This document shows, one piece after another, positions 1 through 8,890 of a DNA stretch of 22,500 nt. Location: contig CM018895.1 of assembly GCA_009663005.1 (NCBI GenBank), positions 11,474,918-11,497,417 on the forward strand. The letters run 5' to 3'. The stretch's first letter is position 1; every line of letters starts with the position of its first letter. The notes under the pieces are model-generated. The model did not search any database, had not been told where the DNA came from, and worked only from the letters and a program-made list of their open reading frames with translations. Source of the DNA: Actinidia chinensis (Eukaryota > Streptophyta > Magnoliopsida > Ericales > Actinidiaceae). The translations under genes were made by a program, and so were the position numbers.

Positions 1-357
1 GGTTAGGGTTGAAAAAAATTGGCACATTAAGTAAACATGTCGGGATAGCGTTGTGGGTTTTGACACTAAAAATAAAATGACACAAAACGATGCCGACCCT
101 TATCTTGGAGTATTGGTTAAGGAGCTTTTAAAATACTTTTGCATTCTTCCAAGATATTGAAGAGTCAATAAACGGACATACATTTGATGCGTTCTTATCC
201 AATAACACATGGGCACTAATTAGCAAAATCATTTACTCAATACGTGATTTTGTTATAATATTATCACTCCTATTATATATATGTGAATTTCATCTAAAAA
301 AATAGCTTCAATAATTATTTTAAAAAGCTTAATACTTATATATTTACGTCACATAAT
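1..357. other. AT-rich flank, no gene seen
   Basis: This stretch is AT-rich and holds no ORF with recognisable content. It ends directly at the target duplication of the outer retrotransposon, so it is the DNA into which that element inserted, or an older repeat too decayed to name. The single GGTTAGGGTT at the very start is not a telomeric array. Confidence 0.6.
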
Positions 358-362
358 ACATG
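358..362. repeat. Left target-site duplication of outer element (ACATG)
   Basis: ACATG lies immediately before the TGTAAGGAG start of the 5' LTR. The same five bases follow the CCACA end of the 3' LTR at 21300-21304. A 5-bp duplication is the normal size for Ty3/gypsy integrase. This perfect match fixes both outer ends of the element. Confidence 0.9.
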
Positions 363-467
363 TGTAAGGAGATAAAAGACACAACTACAAGCTCTGGTCT
401 TACTAGGGCTGACACCACTGCCGAGCTATCGATATGAAGTAAGCTCGGGGGATCCTTACGCCGGAGC

Positions 468-472
468 TCAGA
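468..472. repeat. Left target duplication of the nested solo LTR (TCAGA)
   Basis: TCAGA precedes the TG end of the insertion. TCAGG follows the CA end at 2876-2880. They differ by one G/A transition. The uninterrupted 3' LTR has TCAAG at this place, which confirms that these bases are target sequence. Confidence 0.75.
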
Positions 473-1604
473 TGTAACGACCCGCCCAACGCCCACGTGG
501 TTCGCACGGCATCGAGCGTCGTCACTCTGATTTTTCCTTCGTAAACAAAAATTTTCTTTAAAACTTTCCGTTTCTTTTCTTTAAAATTTTCGTGTGGCGG
601 AACGAAATATATTATATTTTCATATTTATTTTTTTTTAAATAATACAACTGCAATATTAAATTCATTCATTTGAAATACATGCCATGACGTAGAGAGACT
701 GTACCTGTCTTAACGTTTCGTACATACTTCAGATACATTACATATTCAAAGCTTCGACTTTCTAGTCGAACTATACTACAATAATTTGTTGTTCTTATTA
801 CATAAATGGTTCTAATATTTTACTCCATTTGCTTCCTTTATCACCCTGAAATATTGTCCAAAAATAAATAGCCTAAGCACTTTTGCTAGGTATCACCATA
901 CATCTCTAACTATTTTTATATCATATCAAAAATAAAAATACCAATGGTGATGTCATATACATACATAGCATGAAGAAAGAGACACATTTAATCTTTCGCA
1001 ATAACTTGTTCAATTCATGCTTGTACTTGTTATTTTGACTATATCCGAGTCAACATAGTTTCTTGAAACATACATATGTATGCACTTTGACCTCGCCGTT
1101 CCTTATCGGGTTTTGAGTAACGTGATTTCCACACCCCCCTTGAGTCGGGGTCATGCGGCCGAGTACCTTCCCGAAAGGTAGAAACATGATGGTACATAGG
1201 CTATACATACCACACAAAAATCTTTTAAAAGATTCATACTATTCCACTGGATTTGATTTTGCATAGCAATAACATAATTCATGCATATATCATAACATCA
1301 AAAAGTAATTTAACTCTACTTTAGAGGTTAGGTTACTTACTTTGCTTTGCTTTGGGTTAATTGTTATGGTGTTAAACTCGCCTCTTCTTGTTCCTTAAGG
1401 GTCTAATCCATCGATTCCATTCTTCATTTCATTTATCGACATAATACATTATATATTTACTTAAATAATTTTATTATATAACTAAATTTATTTTTTTTCA
1501 GTACTAGGCTAACCTACATGTTTTGTTATTTAAAAATAATTTTTGTAAACCCGAAACTTTTAAAATTTCAACATCGCTGAACTGAAAAATCAAAACTCAG
1601 TTGT

Positions 1605-2160
1605 TTCTGTTCGACCTTGCAAGTCTGTTTTGGGCCATTAGATTTTGAATTTGAAAATTAACTATGTCACTAAATTTGTAGGTATTTAAAATAGCTAATT
1701 CCCGGAACTGAATCAGCTAAAAATATTTTGTATGAAGAAGTTATGGCGAAATACCGACATTGGGTTTTGGAAAACACTTCTGACGAAAAATAAGTATTTT
1801 CTACTTATTATCTCTACTCGAACTTCCAGTCGATTTTTGAGCCATTTAAACTTTCGAATTTTGAAAACTATTATTTCACATAAACTTGTAGTATTTAAAA
1901 TATCGATTTTCAGATACTTGATCACTAAAATGTTTTTATTAAAAGTTATGGCGAAATACCGACAGTTGGTTTTGGAATAAAAACATAACTTATTCAGTTT
2001 TTTCTACTCTACTTCTAACTGTTTCTACTCTTAAAAAACTTAGAATTGGAAATTGTATTTCATCACTAAACTTGTAGATATTTAAAGTATCTTTCCTCTG
2101 AATTAATCACATCCAGATTCATATGAGGAGTTTGAGTCCAAATACTACTGCGTTGGTCCG
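1605..2160. repeat. Degenerate tandem repeat of about 200 bp inside the solo LTR
   Basis: Three degenerate copies are seen. The anchor TAAATTTGTA at 1671 recurs as TAAACTTGTA at 1881 and 2067 (spacings 210 and 186). The anchor GTTATGGCGAAATACCGACA at 1740 recurs at 1945 (spacing 205). Sequence around the anchors, ending in GGTTTTGGAA, is also shared. The unbroken reading frames that cross this array are by-products of the repeat, not genes. Confidence 0.75.
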
Positions 2161-2537
2161 GTGCATAAAAATCGTATTTTACTGCATACGAAATTTATTC
2201 CAGAAAGATTTCAAATGATAAAAATTTTTTGGGATATCTTGACAGATTATTTACACTAAATATGAGTTTTGCTATAATAGTTTAACATATCAAGAATTTA
2301 AGCAGAAAGTGGAGACAGAATTGAATTTTACCCTCAATTGAATTAACACCCATTTAATATGACGATCTTTCCCCCATGATCATCATACTAAAATTTCACA
2401 TTGATCTGACATCATCTCAACCCGTGATCTGCACCCCTATCTTTCATGATCAAAACTTAACCACACCATATATTTTCTCTCATTTCTTTTTCTCTCTCTC
2501 TTCTCTTTCTTTCCCTCTCTCTTCATTCATCCCGAAT

Positions 2538-2548
2538 CCTATTTATAG
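2538..2548 (-). promoter_or_regulatory. Putative TATA box of the solo LTR
   Basis: The minus strand reads CTATAAATAGG, a consensus plant TATA box, followed by a GA-rich leader (the plus strand shows the CT-rich run 2480-2530). Its place about 330 bp from the TG end suits the U3/R border of an LTR. Minus-strand use is inferred from the LTR ends; the box is nearly symmetric, so the strand is not proven by the box alone. Confidence 0.5.
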
Positions 2549-2648
2549 ATAGTATTAAAGGATATCTATAATATAAATATTATTATTGTATATTTTATTA
2601 TTTTATTTTCTTTTGTTTTCTTTTTTTCCTTTTTCCTTTTCCTTTTCC

Positions 2649-2672
2649 TTTCGGCGGCTCTTTCAGCCGAAA
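2649..2672. repeat. Perfect 7-bp inverted repeat (hairpin) in the solo LTR
   Basis: TTTCGGC at 2649-2655 and GCCGAAA at 2666-2672 are perfect reverse complements around a 10-base loop. It directly follows a short (CCTTTT)n run at about 2627-2648. It lies in the U3 part of the solo LTR, upstream of the TATA box on the minus strand, and could be a stem-loop or a two-sided protein site. Confidence 0.55.
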
Positions 2673-2875
2673 TGCTTTTGGGGGATAAAATTACCACTTC
2701 AAGCCCCTCCAACTTCTAATTACTTATTATATCTCAATATAAATGTTTCTTTAATTTTAACCCAAAAAGTTACTAATCTTCAATTTAACCCCAGACAAAT
2801 TAAATGCCTTAAATTAAATTACAAAAGTTGTTATTTCTGAAATAATATAAGGTAAATATAGAGTGGGATATTACA

Positions 2876-2880
2876 TCAGG
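2876..2880. repeat. Right target duplication of the nested solo LTR (TCAGG)
   Basis: Follows the GATATTACA end of the insertion. It pairs with TCAGA at 468-472. Confidence 0.75.
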
Positions 2881-3546
2881 AACATTAACCAAGCTGGCAC
2901 TTGTCCGAGCTAAGGCCAGCATCACTTTCGGAGCGGTCGCGTCTTATAGACAAGATCGGCCCAAAGGTAATCCACGTCGAAAACTGGCCGAGGGGCAACG
3001 GACGACGGCGATCCTGAGGACCACAAGGGACAAAAAAAGTAACTTGCATGGCGAGCGAGGTTTCCTCTGACAAACCCCATGCCTAGATTAAGACATTGAT
3101 GACATGCTGCAAGCTACCAACAGGCCATTAGAGGCATGATGGTTAGCTCTATCATTAATACAGTAGTCCGAGCCGTCTAGGCACGCGCCTAACTGCATAT
3201 AATCCAGTGACGTTAAAAAAAATAAGGGCAAGCCCTTATTTCTTCAAAGGTATACACATCAGCTCTGAGGAACGCTCCCACACACTCTCTCTCTACATAC
3301 ATTGATTCCCCGGTCATTTAACTTGACCGTAGAAGAGTTGTTTCCCGAAAATAGCTCCGGAGGCCGAACTCATTATTTCTATGTGGCAACCAAGTCACTA
3401 GCGATTATTCGCAGCCAACACTGGACCTCCGCGGGTGTCTATCCTTCATTTTCTTTCTTTTATTCCTCAAACACTACATCTCCACAATTCCGCGGGACCG
3501 GACATGTTGTAGAATTCGACTTAAGACATTTGCAAGGCTAATCCTG

Positions 3547-4950
3547 ATGGCATCACAAAATGATAACCATTCCGACAGTCGTGAAACCCAAGGGGTGCCC
3601 CCTTGTGGACACAAGACTCCTAGTGATGATGAAGCCTACTCAAGTAACAGCAGGGGACCTTTTGTGTGGGGTCTAAGGGCTTAAAAGACCCACCTTAGAG
3701 AGTTTAAAAGGAAAAAAGCGGACATGAGTACATGTGAACCTAGAGAGTCGGAGTGATAGCAAGGTCTATGGCATTCAAAGTAAGCAGATGTGTCATCACG
3801 TCGAGTTCACTCCAGCACAGATCTTTGCAAAACATTAAATGCCAAGCCAAACCGAGAAAGTGATCTGTGGGCTAAGCTCAACAACTGAACAGCAGCAACA
3901 CCAATCAAAAACATCATTCCTACAGGATCAGTAGCCGCATAGCCAGGTCGGCATCGATCTAGAGGTACCAAACACCATTCTCCCCAGACATCAAGGGAAT
4001 GGTCCCCCTTGAAAAATTCACGAGCCAAAGTTCACATTGTACGACGATAAATCCGACTCGAGATCACAAGTTAGTCACGTCAATCAAATGATGGCCCTCT
4101 AGAATTATTTTGATTCATTTATGTACTGTGTATTCCCATCAAGTTTGGGAGATCTCGGGTTGAAATGGTTTAACAAGATGCCTGTGAGATCAATTGGATG
4201 TTTCCATTAGCTTACCGAGTCATTCGTGGCTCGGTTCGTCATAAATACTAAAACACCAAAAGACATTGGTTCTCTATTGACACTTTGAAAGGGAAAGAAT
4301 GAATCACTCCATAATTATAGCAAATGCTATTGGAAAACGTATAACGGGATTAAAGAGTGCTTTAAAGAGCTAGCAGTGGTTAGTTATAAGTTCGGACTGA
4401 CTCCGGGAGAAAGACTTTGGGAAGACCTGAAGCTCAACCCTCTAGCTGATCTCTGAGACCTCATGTCCCAGGTCGAAATGTTCGATCGGCTAGAGGATGA
4501 TGTCCGACTAGTAGAGCGAGCTACAGGGACAACTCCCCGGGGTGAAGGGCAATTCAAAAAGCGAAAAGAAAGCTTGATTGATTATGAAAGTCAGATGAGA
4601 CATGGGATTAATGTGGTTTTCAAGGAACTAATCTACAAGATCCTTGCCTGAATTCGAGATAAGTCATACTTTAAGAAATCGACCCCATGGGAGGGGACCC
4701 CAAAAGGCACAATCAATGGTGTTCCTTTCACGAAGAAAAATGACACAAAACTAAGAATTGTCGAGCTTTAGAGGTTTTTCTTGATCAGCTCGTTCAGGAT
4801 GGACATCTGGAAGTGTTTGTCGATCAGGAAAAAACTCGAGCAGAGGAAGTCGAGGTCAAACCTAACCCCAGGTTCGATCGGAACAACATGGAAATAAATG
4901 ACACTATGGAGGAAGACCTTCCTGTATGAACTATTTACATGATAGGTGTC
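3547..4950 (+). pseudogene. gag: gag of the outer Tat element (broken)
   Basis: Gag forms the cytoplasmic particle that packages the element's RNA. The ATG at 3547 (MASQNDN...) opens 45 codons before a stop at 3682. It is chosen because it lies 60 bases after the 5' LTR, as is usual. The Gag core is visible at about 4090-4520: LKWFNKMP, then FVARFV, HNYSKCYW, ERLWEDL and [11 protein letters not shown], matching the plant retrotransposon Gag domain. Several stops interrupt it, including one before DLMSQVEMF at 4454. A nucleic-acid binding knuckle follows at about 4690-4770 with the order C-S-F-H ... H-K-T-K-N-C and one stop inside, typical of Tat Gag. The C-terminal part continues as FLDQLVQDGHL in another frame near 4778-4810. 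Nothing here can be translated as a whole. Family assignment is firm; the exact end is not. Confidence 0.82.
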
Positions 4951-5058
4951 CAAATCATCCTAACCTCGAGAATAGAATTCAGGAGGAGATCTGCATTGTC
5001 AAACAAATGCATGAGGTCCTTTCGGCCTAACCAATGGCTAAGAATCTGAGAAAAAAAC

Positions 5059-5560
5059 ATGTCCAAATTAGGAATCATCACGTTCTCCAAAGCCGACCAG
5101 GAACTAGTTCATCATTCCCGTGTTGATCCCTTAGTCATTCAACTCCAAATCAATAGTTATGACATGAAAAGGATCCTGGTAGACACAAGAAGCTCAATGG
5201 AGGTAATATATTATGACATGTTCAAACAGCTTAAACCATCACAAGCCAACTTAAAACCTGCCTGAGCCCCTTTAGTCTGGTTTAACACTCAGTCTCATTG
5301 CCCATTGGGAGCTATAACCCTCAAAATCTGAGTCAATTCCCAAGAATTGGTGACAGAGTTCGTTGTAGTCGATATACCTTTCCCCTATAATGCGATCATT
5401 GGCCAAGACTAGTTACAGAAGATGAAGGGAGTCGCTTTCACATTGTATCAAGCCATTAACTTCACTACCCCCGAGGTGAAAATACCCTTTATGGAGACCA
5501 AGTGGCAGCCAAACAATGCTATCTTGACACGGTCTCCACTAAGGTAGTCATGAAAGAAGT
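5059..5560 (+). pseudogene. pro: Aspartic protease domain of outer Tat pol (broken)
   Basis: This is the retropepsin that cuts the Gag-Pol polyprotein. The stretch [20 protein letters not shown] is the typical lead-in of Tat proteases. The catalytic motif reads VDTRSS, with the aspartate codon at about 5182: the aspartate is kept but the glycine of the usual D-T/S-G is arginine. A first stop falls at 5263, after which the same frame continues with a partly conserved tail (EFVVVDIPFPYNAIIG near 5355-5402) ending at about 5560. The ATG at 5059 is only the first methionine in this frame; in an intact element the domain is part of a longer polyprotein. The next 200 bases hold degraded linker before RT. 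Confidence 0.8.
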
Positions 5561-5765
5561 ACATCTAGTCGAGAAAGAACTCAAGATTCTATAAGATGTT
5601 AAAAGGAACCCAAAAGCCCAAGTCGTGGAAGACCTGAACGCTATGAACTTGGTGAGAAGCTAAGCTCCGATCTTTTTTTCTACTAACTGTAAACGTTGGA
5701 AAAGCAGAGAGTCGATCTCATCCAGTTCGAAAGCTAATATCGAGGTCCTGTTGCATGACACCATA

Positions 5766-6205
5766 CGAGATGTCTGGGGTCTACCCTATCCCTTTATCAA
5801 ACATGAGTTTAACATCCTTCTGAGGCCCCCCCCAGTGAACAGCGAAGAAGACGTCTGACTGAGCATGTAGACGCTGTGATAGAGGAGGTGAAAAGATGAC
5901 AGAGGCAAGTGCAATAGCATAGGTTCTTTACCCGAGATGGCTATCCAACACACGCATAATGGAGAAGAAAACTGGCAAGTGGAGAGTCTACATTGACTTC
6001 ACAAGCCTTAATCGAGCTTGTCCAAAAGACTGTTTTCCTTTGCCAAAAATTAATCAGTTGGTAGACTCTACTTTAGATCATGCCTGCATGAGCTTCTTGG
6101 ATGCATACTAAGGTTACCACCAAATAGCGATGCACAAGCCTGATAAAGAAAAACACTCTCATAATCACTCTGCCGCGACCATTCTGCGACACATGCCCTT
6201 GGCCT
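5766..6205 (+). pseudogene. Reverse transcriptase, N-terminal part, outer Tat element (broken, truncated)
   Basis: The fingers and start of the palm of the RT are visible. About 5927-6160 reads LYPRWLSNTRIMEKKTGKWR, then DFTSLNRACPKD, FPLPKINQLVDST and MSFLDAY with a stop at 6109, followed by GYHQIAMHKPDKEK. The aspartate of FLDAY (codon 6100-6102) is the first catalytic aspartate of the palm. After frameshifts the sequence runs to a HMPLA reading at 6193 that matches the family's MPFGL, and then passes into an LTR at 6200-6205. The remainder, including the YVDD box, is missing: the outer element resumes only with SRFISKSSDKC at about 14371. By family comparison roughly 110-120 residues are lost. 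Confidence 0.85.
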
Positions 6206-7273
6206 ACTTCTCGGACTTTCACCGAAGTTTTGACATACCAATATCGGGCACATTCTCCGGTTACATAAACCGAAGGTCGACTTCCCTCCGTGCGGTTGTT
6301 ATATTTTTGCCATCTAGGACTTCATTTAGGCTTAATCTAAGTCATCTAATTCTGGTATATCCTAGCATGTCATTCTCAAAAAACTATTTTTTTTTTTCAG
6401 ATCTAAAATACATAAATTTACACTGCTAAACAGCTTTAATGTAAACAAACAGAAATATACAAAATTCATAATCATCAACACAACCCAATATAAACCCAAC
6501 AAGTAAACTCTCGTTACCCTTTTATTATAAATCAGTTTTTATATTTAAATTAATACTCAAAAATATGCCTCAATAGACGGATATAAGTTATTAAAACAAA
6601 TCCAAAGTAAAAACCCACCCCCCCCCCCCCCCCCAACTAACCCCCTTTACCTCAATTAAATACAAGCAAGCTCCAAAATGAAGAAGATGGGATGAATCAA
6701 AATCCGCAGACTCTGATATTATTGGCTCGATATGAAGCCCCCGTTGGAGTTAGGATCATTTTCTCTCCAAATAACCAACACTTGAATCAAATCTACTCAC
6801 TCAGATCTAACATTATAGGAACTCAACACTCTGTGTTTCAAAACACACAAATAGAGAGAGAAGAGGGAAAAAACAACACTGTCAGCGAGGGAGAGGAGAA
6901 TTCGTCTTGGACGAAAGAGAGAGAAAATAGATTATAAAAAGAAAGAAAAGAAAAGAAAGATTAATGATTTTGGGTGGTAATGATGATGTTGGGGGGTGAT
7001 GCGTTTGGAATGATGATGTCTAAGGGTGATTGTGTTGGGAGATTTCAAACGTTAGAAGGGATCCAAGGAGGTCTTAGACTTCATTTGGTTACCACAATTA
7101 ATATCTAACTTGGATCCAAATTAACCCCAATCTCACCAAAAACCCCAACATCAAATAATCTAAGTTCCAATTTACCCAATGTGCCAATTAAAAAAAACCA
7201 CTAGGTCCACTATCCACATTTGGCCTAATTAATTTTATAAATTTTTAATAAAAAAATGACGGAAACCTTAACA
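6200..7273 (-). repeat. 3' LTR of the inner element, truncated at its far end
   Basis: It aligns along its whole length with 13308-14366, including GTATATCCTAGCATGTCATT, AATATACAAAA, the GA-rich stretch and CCACATTTGGCCTAATTAA. On the minus strand it starts TGTTAAGGTTTCC at 7273, directly after the polypurine remnant. The other end stops at 6200-6205 at the microhomology TGGCCT, with at least 420 bp of LTR missing compared with the right-hand copy. The copies differ by many single-base indels. Confidence 0.88.
6618..6634. repeat. Run of 17 C
   Basis: A homopolymer of 17 cytosines in the left LTR copy. The matching place in the right copy (about 13728-13736) has only short C runs, so it expanded after insertion or is a sequencing artefact. 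Confidence 0.9.
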
Positions 7274-7286
7274 AACCTCCACACTT
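7274..7286 (-). other. Polypurine tract remnant of the inner element
   Basis: The minus strand reads AAGTGTGGAGGTT directly before the LTR start TGTTAAGG. This is the place of the polypurine primer for plus-strand DNA synthesis, which in intact relatives is a pure G/A run. Two T substitutions weaken it. Confidence 0.6.
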
Positions 7287-7289
7287 AAG

Positions 7290-7706
7290 AAATTCGTCTC
7301 ACGAAATTAGATAAATGTACCCGATTGATCAAAAAGATCCGGAACTTTGCGCGAACCTCTAATTCGCGTTACCATGTAGCTTCTTCTACGCAATGATGAC
7401 GCCATAAAAAACCATTCACCAATGGAATAGGCTTTCCGTCAAAAACTTAATCCCCGCGTGGTCCAAAACACGCGAATCGGTCGCTCCTCATACGTGACAT
7501 CTGATTGATCGTCAAGATCCCCCAATCCAAAATGTGTGAAGGATGGGCTCATATTTCAGTAATATGGAAACAGGAAACACATTATGCCCATTGGCCAGTT
7601 CTCGGTGGCAAGGCAAGACGGTATGCCCGGCTCCAATACGATCAAGAATACTCAAAACGGTCCAATGAAACCTGGGTGATAGCTTGCCGCTAGCCCAAAG
7701 CGGCAT
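7290..7706 (-). pseudogene. Integrase C-terminal domain and chromodomain of inner element (broken)
   Basis: On the minus strand 7706-7512 reads GKLSPRF, ILDRIGA, ELANGHNVF and LLKYEP, the SH3-like tail of chromovirus integrases. Past a frameshift, about 7500-7330 carries TYEERPIRVF, then pieces around the place of the conserved tryptophan (shown as W/G-rich fragments in shifted frames) and VPDLFDQSGTF, which match the chromodomain and the end of pol in Tekay/Del elements. The last codons run into FRETNFL just before the polypurine remnant. Chromodomains steer integration to particular chromatin marks. Stops and at least three frameshifts make it inactive. Confidence 0.75.
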
Positions 7707-8890
7707 TAATTAACCCATTCTTAGGTGAACCCTTAAGAATACATGATCCCCAACAACAAACTCCAAATGACGTTTTCTCGGTCAGCGTAACTCTTTCTGA
7801 CGACTTGCGTGTGAGTAAAACACTTCCTGATCAAAACGTACTTCTCAGTTGTATCACGAACCCAATCCGACGTGGAAAGTGCTGTTCCCCAACGTCGGTC
7901 CAGTAATGGGTTGACATACAAGGTCTTGAATACAACGCCTCAAAAGGTGCCATCCCAATTACTTGCATGATAACTACTGTAATATGCGAACTCACCAAGT
8001 GTAGGTGATCATCCCATGATCCCCTAAAATCAAGTACACATGCCCGAAGCATGTCTTCCAAAAATCTGAAAGTACGCTCCCCCAAAATGCCCAGCAGTGC
8101 TTGAGGGTGAATGAAACGCCGTGTAAGCCTAATCTTGATCCAGAGCGGATGGCATCCCCTTCCAAAAAGAGCAGATGTAAAACGCGGATCTCTATCAGAA
8201 ACGATAGATACAAGGAACCCCATGTAGCTAACGATCGCACGAACATAGACAAACACCAAAGATCCTCTAATGAATCTGAAGCAGGATAGGAAGAAAAAAT
8301 GTATGGATTTTGTCAAACGAGTCGACCACAACCCAACAACGTGTAATGCCCCCCGCAAGGACCCTAAAGCAAACCAGATACAAAGTCATCGTAATATGTT
8401 TCAGTCCACTACGCACACTGGTAATGGTGTGCAAAACCCGCGGTTTCTGATAATAGTCGGCTTCACTTGCTGACAAGTCAAACATCAAAAACGAAATAAC
8501 GCAACGTCTTCTTCAGTCGCTACACCAAAAGACGACATAAATTATGACATCTCGTTTCCCCAGGATGAATTGCAAGTCGCGCATGATGAAACTCACGAAG
8601 TCGTCATTTACTAAATATGGCACAACAATCTAGGACTTATACCTCAAACCCTGCTCCTCGTGTTAAAACCACAATCTGTTGGGGCCTATACTCTAGAAAT
8701 GCTGGTCGCAAATGTCTTTGCCTCCATATCTTGTGTTGGCCCTCAAGACCCTACTAATAATTGATGGTTCTGCAGACAATGTGAACAACCATAGCAGACT
8801 CACCCTATCTCGCTGAGAAATAAGTCATACTCACCGATTATCTGACGCATTTGCCACCCACTAATAGAAATACTTGACAAAGTGCTTAAG
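7706..8890 (-). pseudogene. int: Integrase zinc-binding and catalytic core of inner element (broken)
   Basis: The core is best preserved at 8358-7831: VSIVSDRDPRFTS carries the second catalytic aspartate, GERT holds the catalytic glutamate, and LEDMLRACVLDFRGSWDDH and VIGMAPFEALYSRPC follow. The first catalytic aspartate lies in a frameshifted HITM(D)F remnant at about 8405. Upstream, about 8880-8500 holds the degraded zinc-binding domain and linker in scattered frames. Integrase inserts the DNA copy into chromosomes. Local frame changes replace short stretches (for example after FIHPQ) while motifs on both sides stay readable. Confidence 0.82.

Larger units (their letters stand above)
473..2875 (-). 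mobile_element. Nested solo LTR, Tekay/Del-like chromovirus family
   Basis: The insertion has TG..CA ends (plus strand TGTAACGACCCG ... GGGATATTACA), a near-perfect 5-bp duplication, and no gag or pol. On the minus strand it starts TGTAATATCCCA and ends GGTCGTTACA, as is common for LTRs of Tekay/Del-type elements, so I place it on the minus strand. A plant TATA box reading CTATAAATAGG lies at 2548-2538 on that strand, about 330 bp from the start. The 2370-2875 end is related to 12480-12885 of the inner element. The 2403-bp length, the lone LTR and the duplication fit a solo LTR left by recombination between the two LTRs of a full element. A non-autonomous element without genes is the alternative. 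Confidence 0.75.
363..3486 (+). repeat. 5' LTR of the outer Tat element, split by a nested insertion
   Basis: The LTR is present as 363-472 and 2876-3486 and aligns in order with the 3' LTR at 20547-21299. The two pieces join at TCAG(A/G)AACATTAACCAAGC, which corresponds to TCAAGACATTACCAAGC in the uninterrupted 3' copy. Compared with the 3' LTR, about 31 bp just upstream of the transcription start region are missing (near 3210-3223), including the TATATAAGG box. The LTR ends at CCACA (3485-3486 is CA). The next bases, ATTCCGCGGGACCGG, should be the primer-binding site but match no tRNA end that I can name. Confidence 0.9.

Noticed and set aside
1..10. GGTTAGGGTT at the window start as telomere-like sequence
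   Set aside because: It is a single unit, is not the plant TTTAGGG array, and is expected by chance.
1732..1980. Open frame of 82 codons on the plus strand and its minus-strand partner
   Set aside because: It lies entirely inside the tandem array of the solo LTR and resembles no protein; the frame follows from the repeat.
6200..7273. LTR border at 6200 as a true LTR end
   Set aside because: The sequence there is not a TG..CA end, the ATTAT duplication is missing, and the right-hand copy continues past this point.
8101..8473. Plus-strand frames across 8101-8473
   Set aside because: They are mirror frames of the minus-strand integrase core, which carries the recognisable catalytic motifs.
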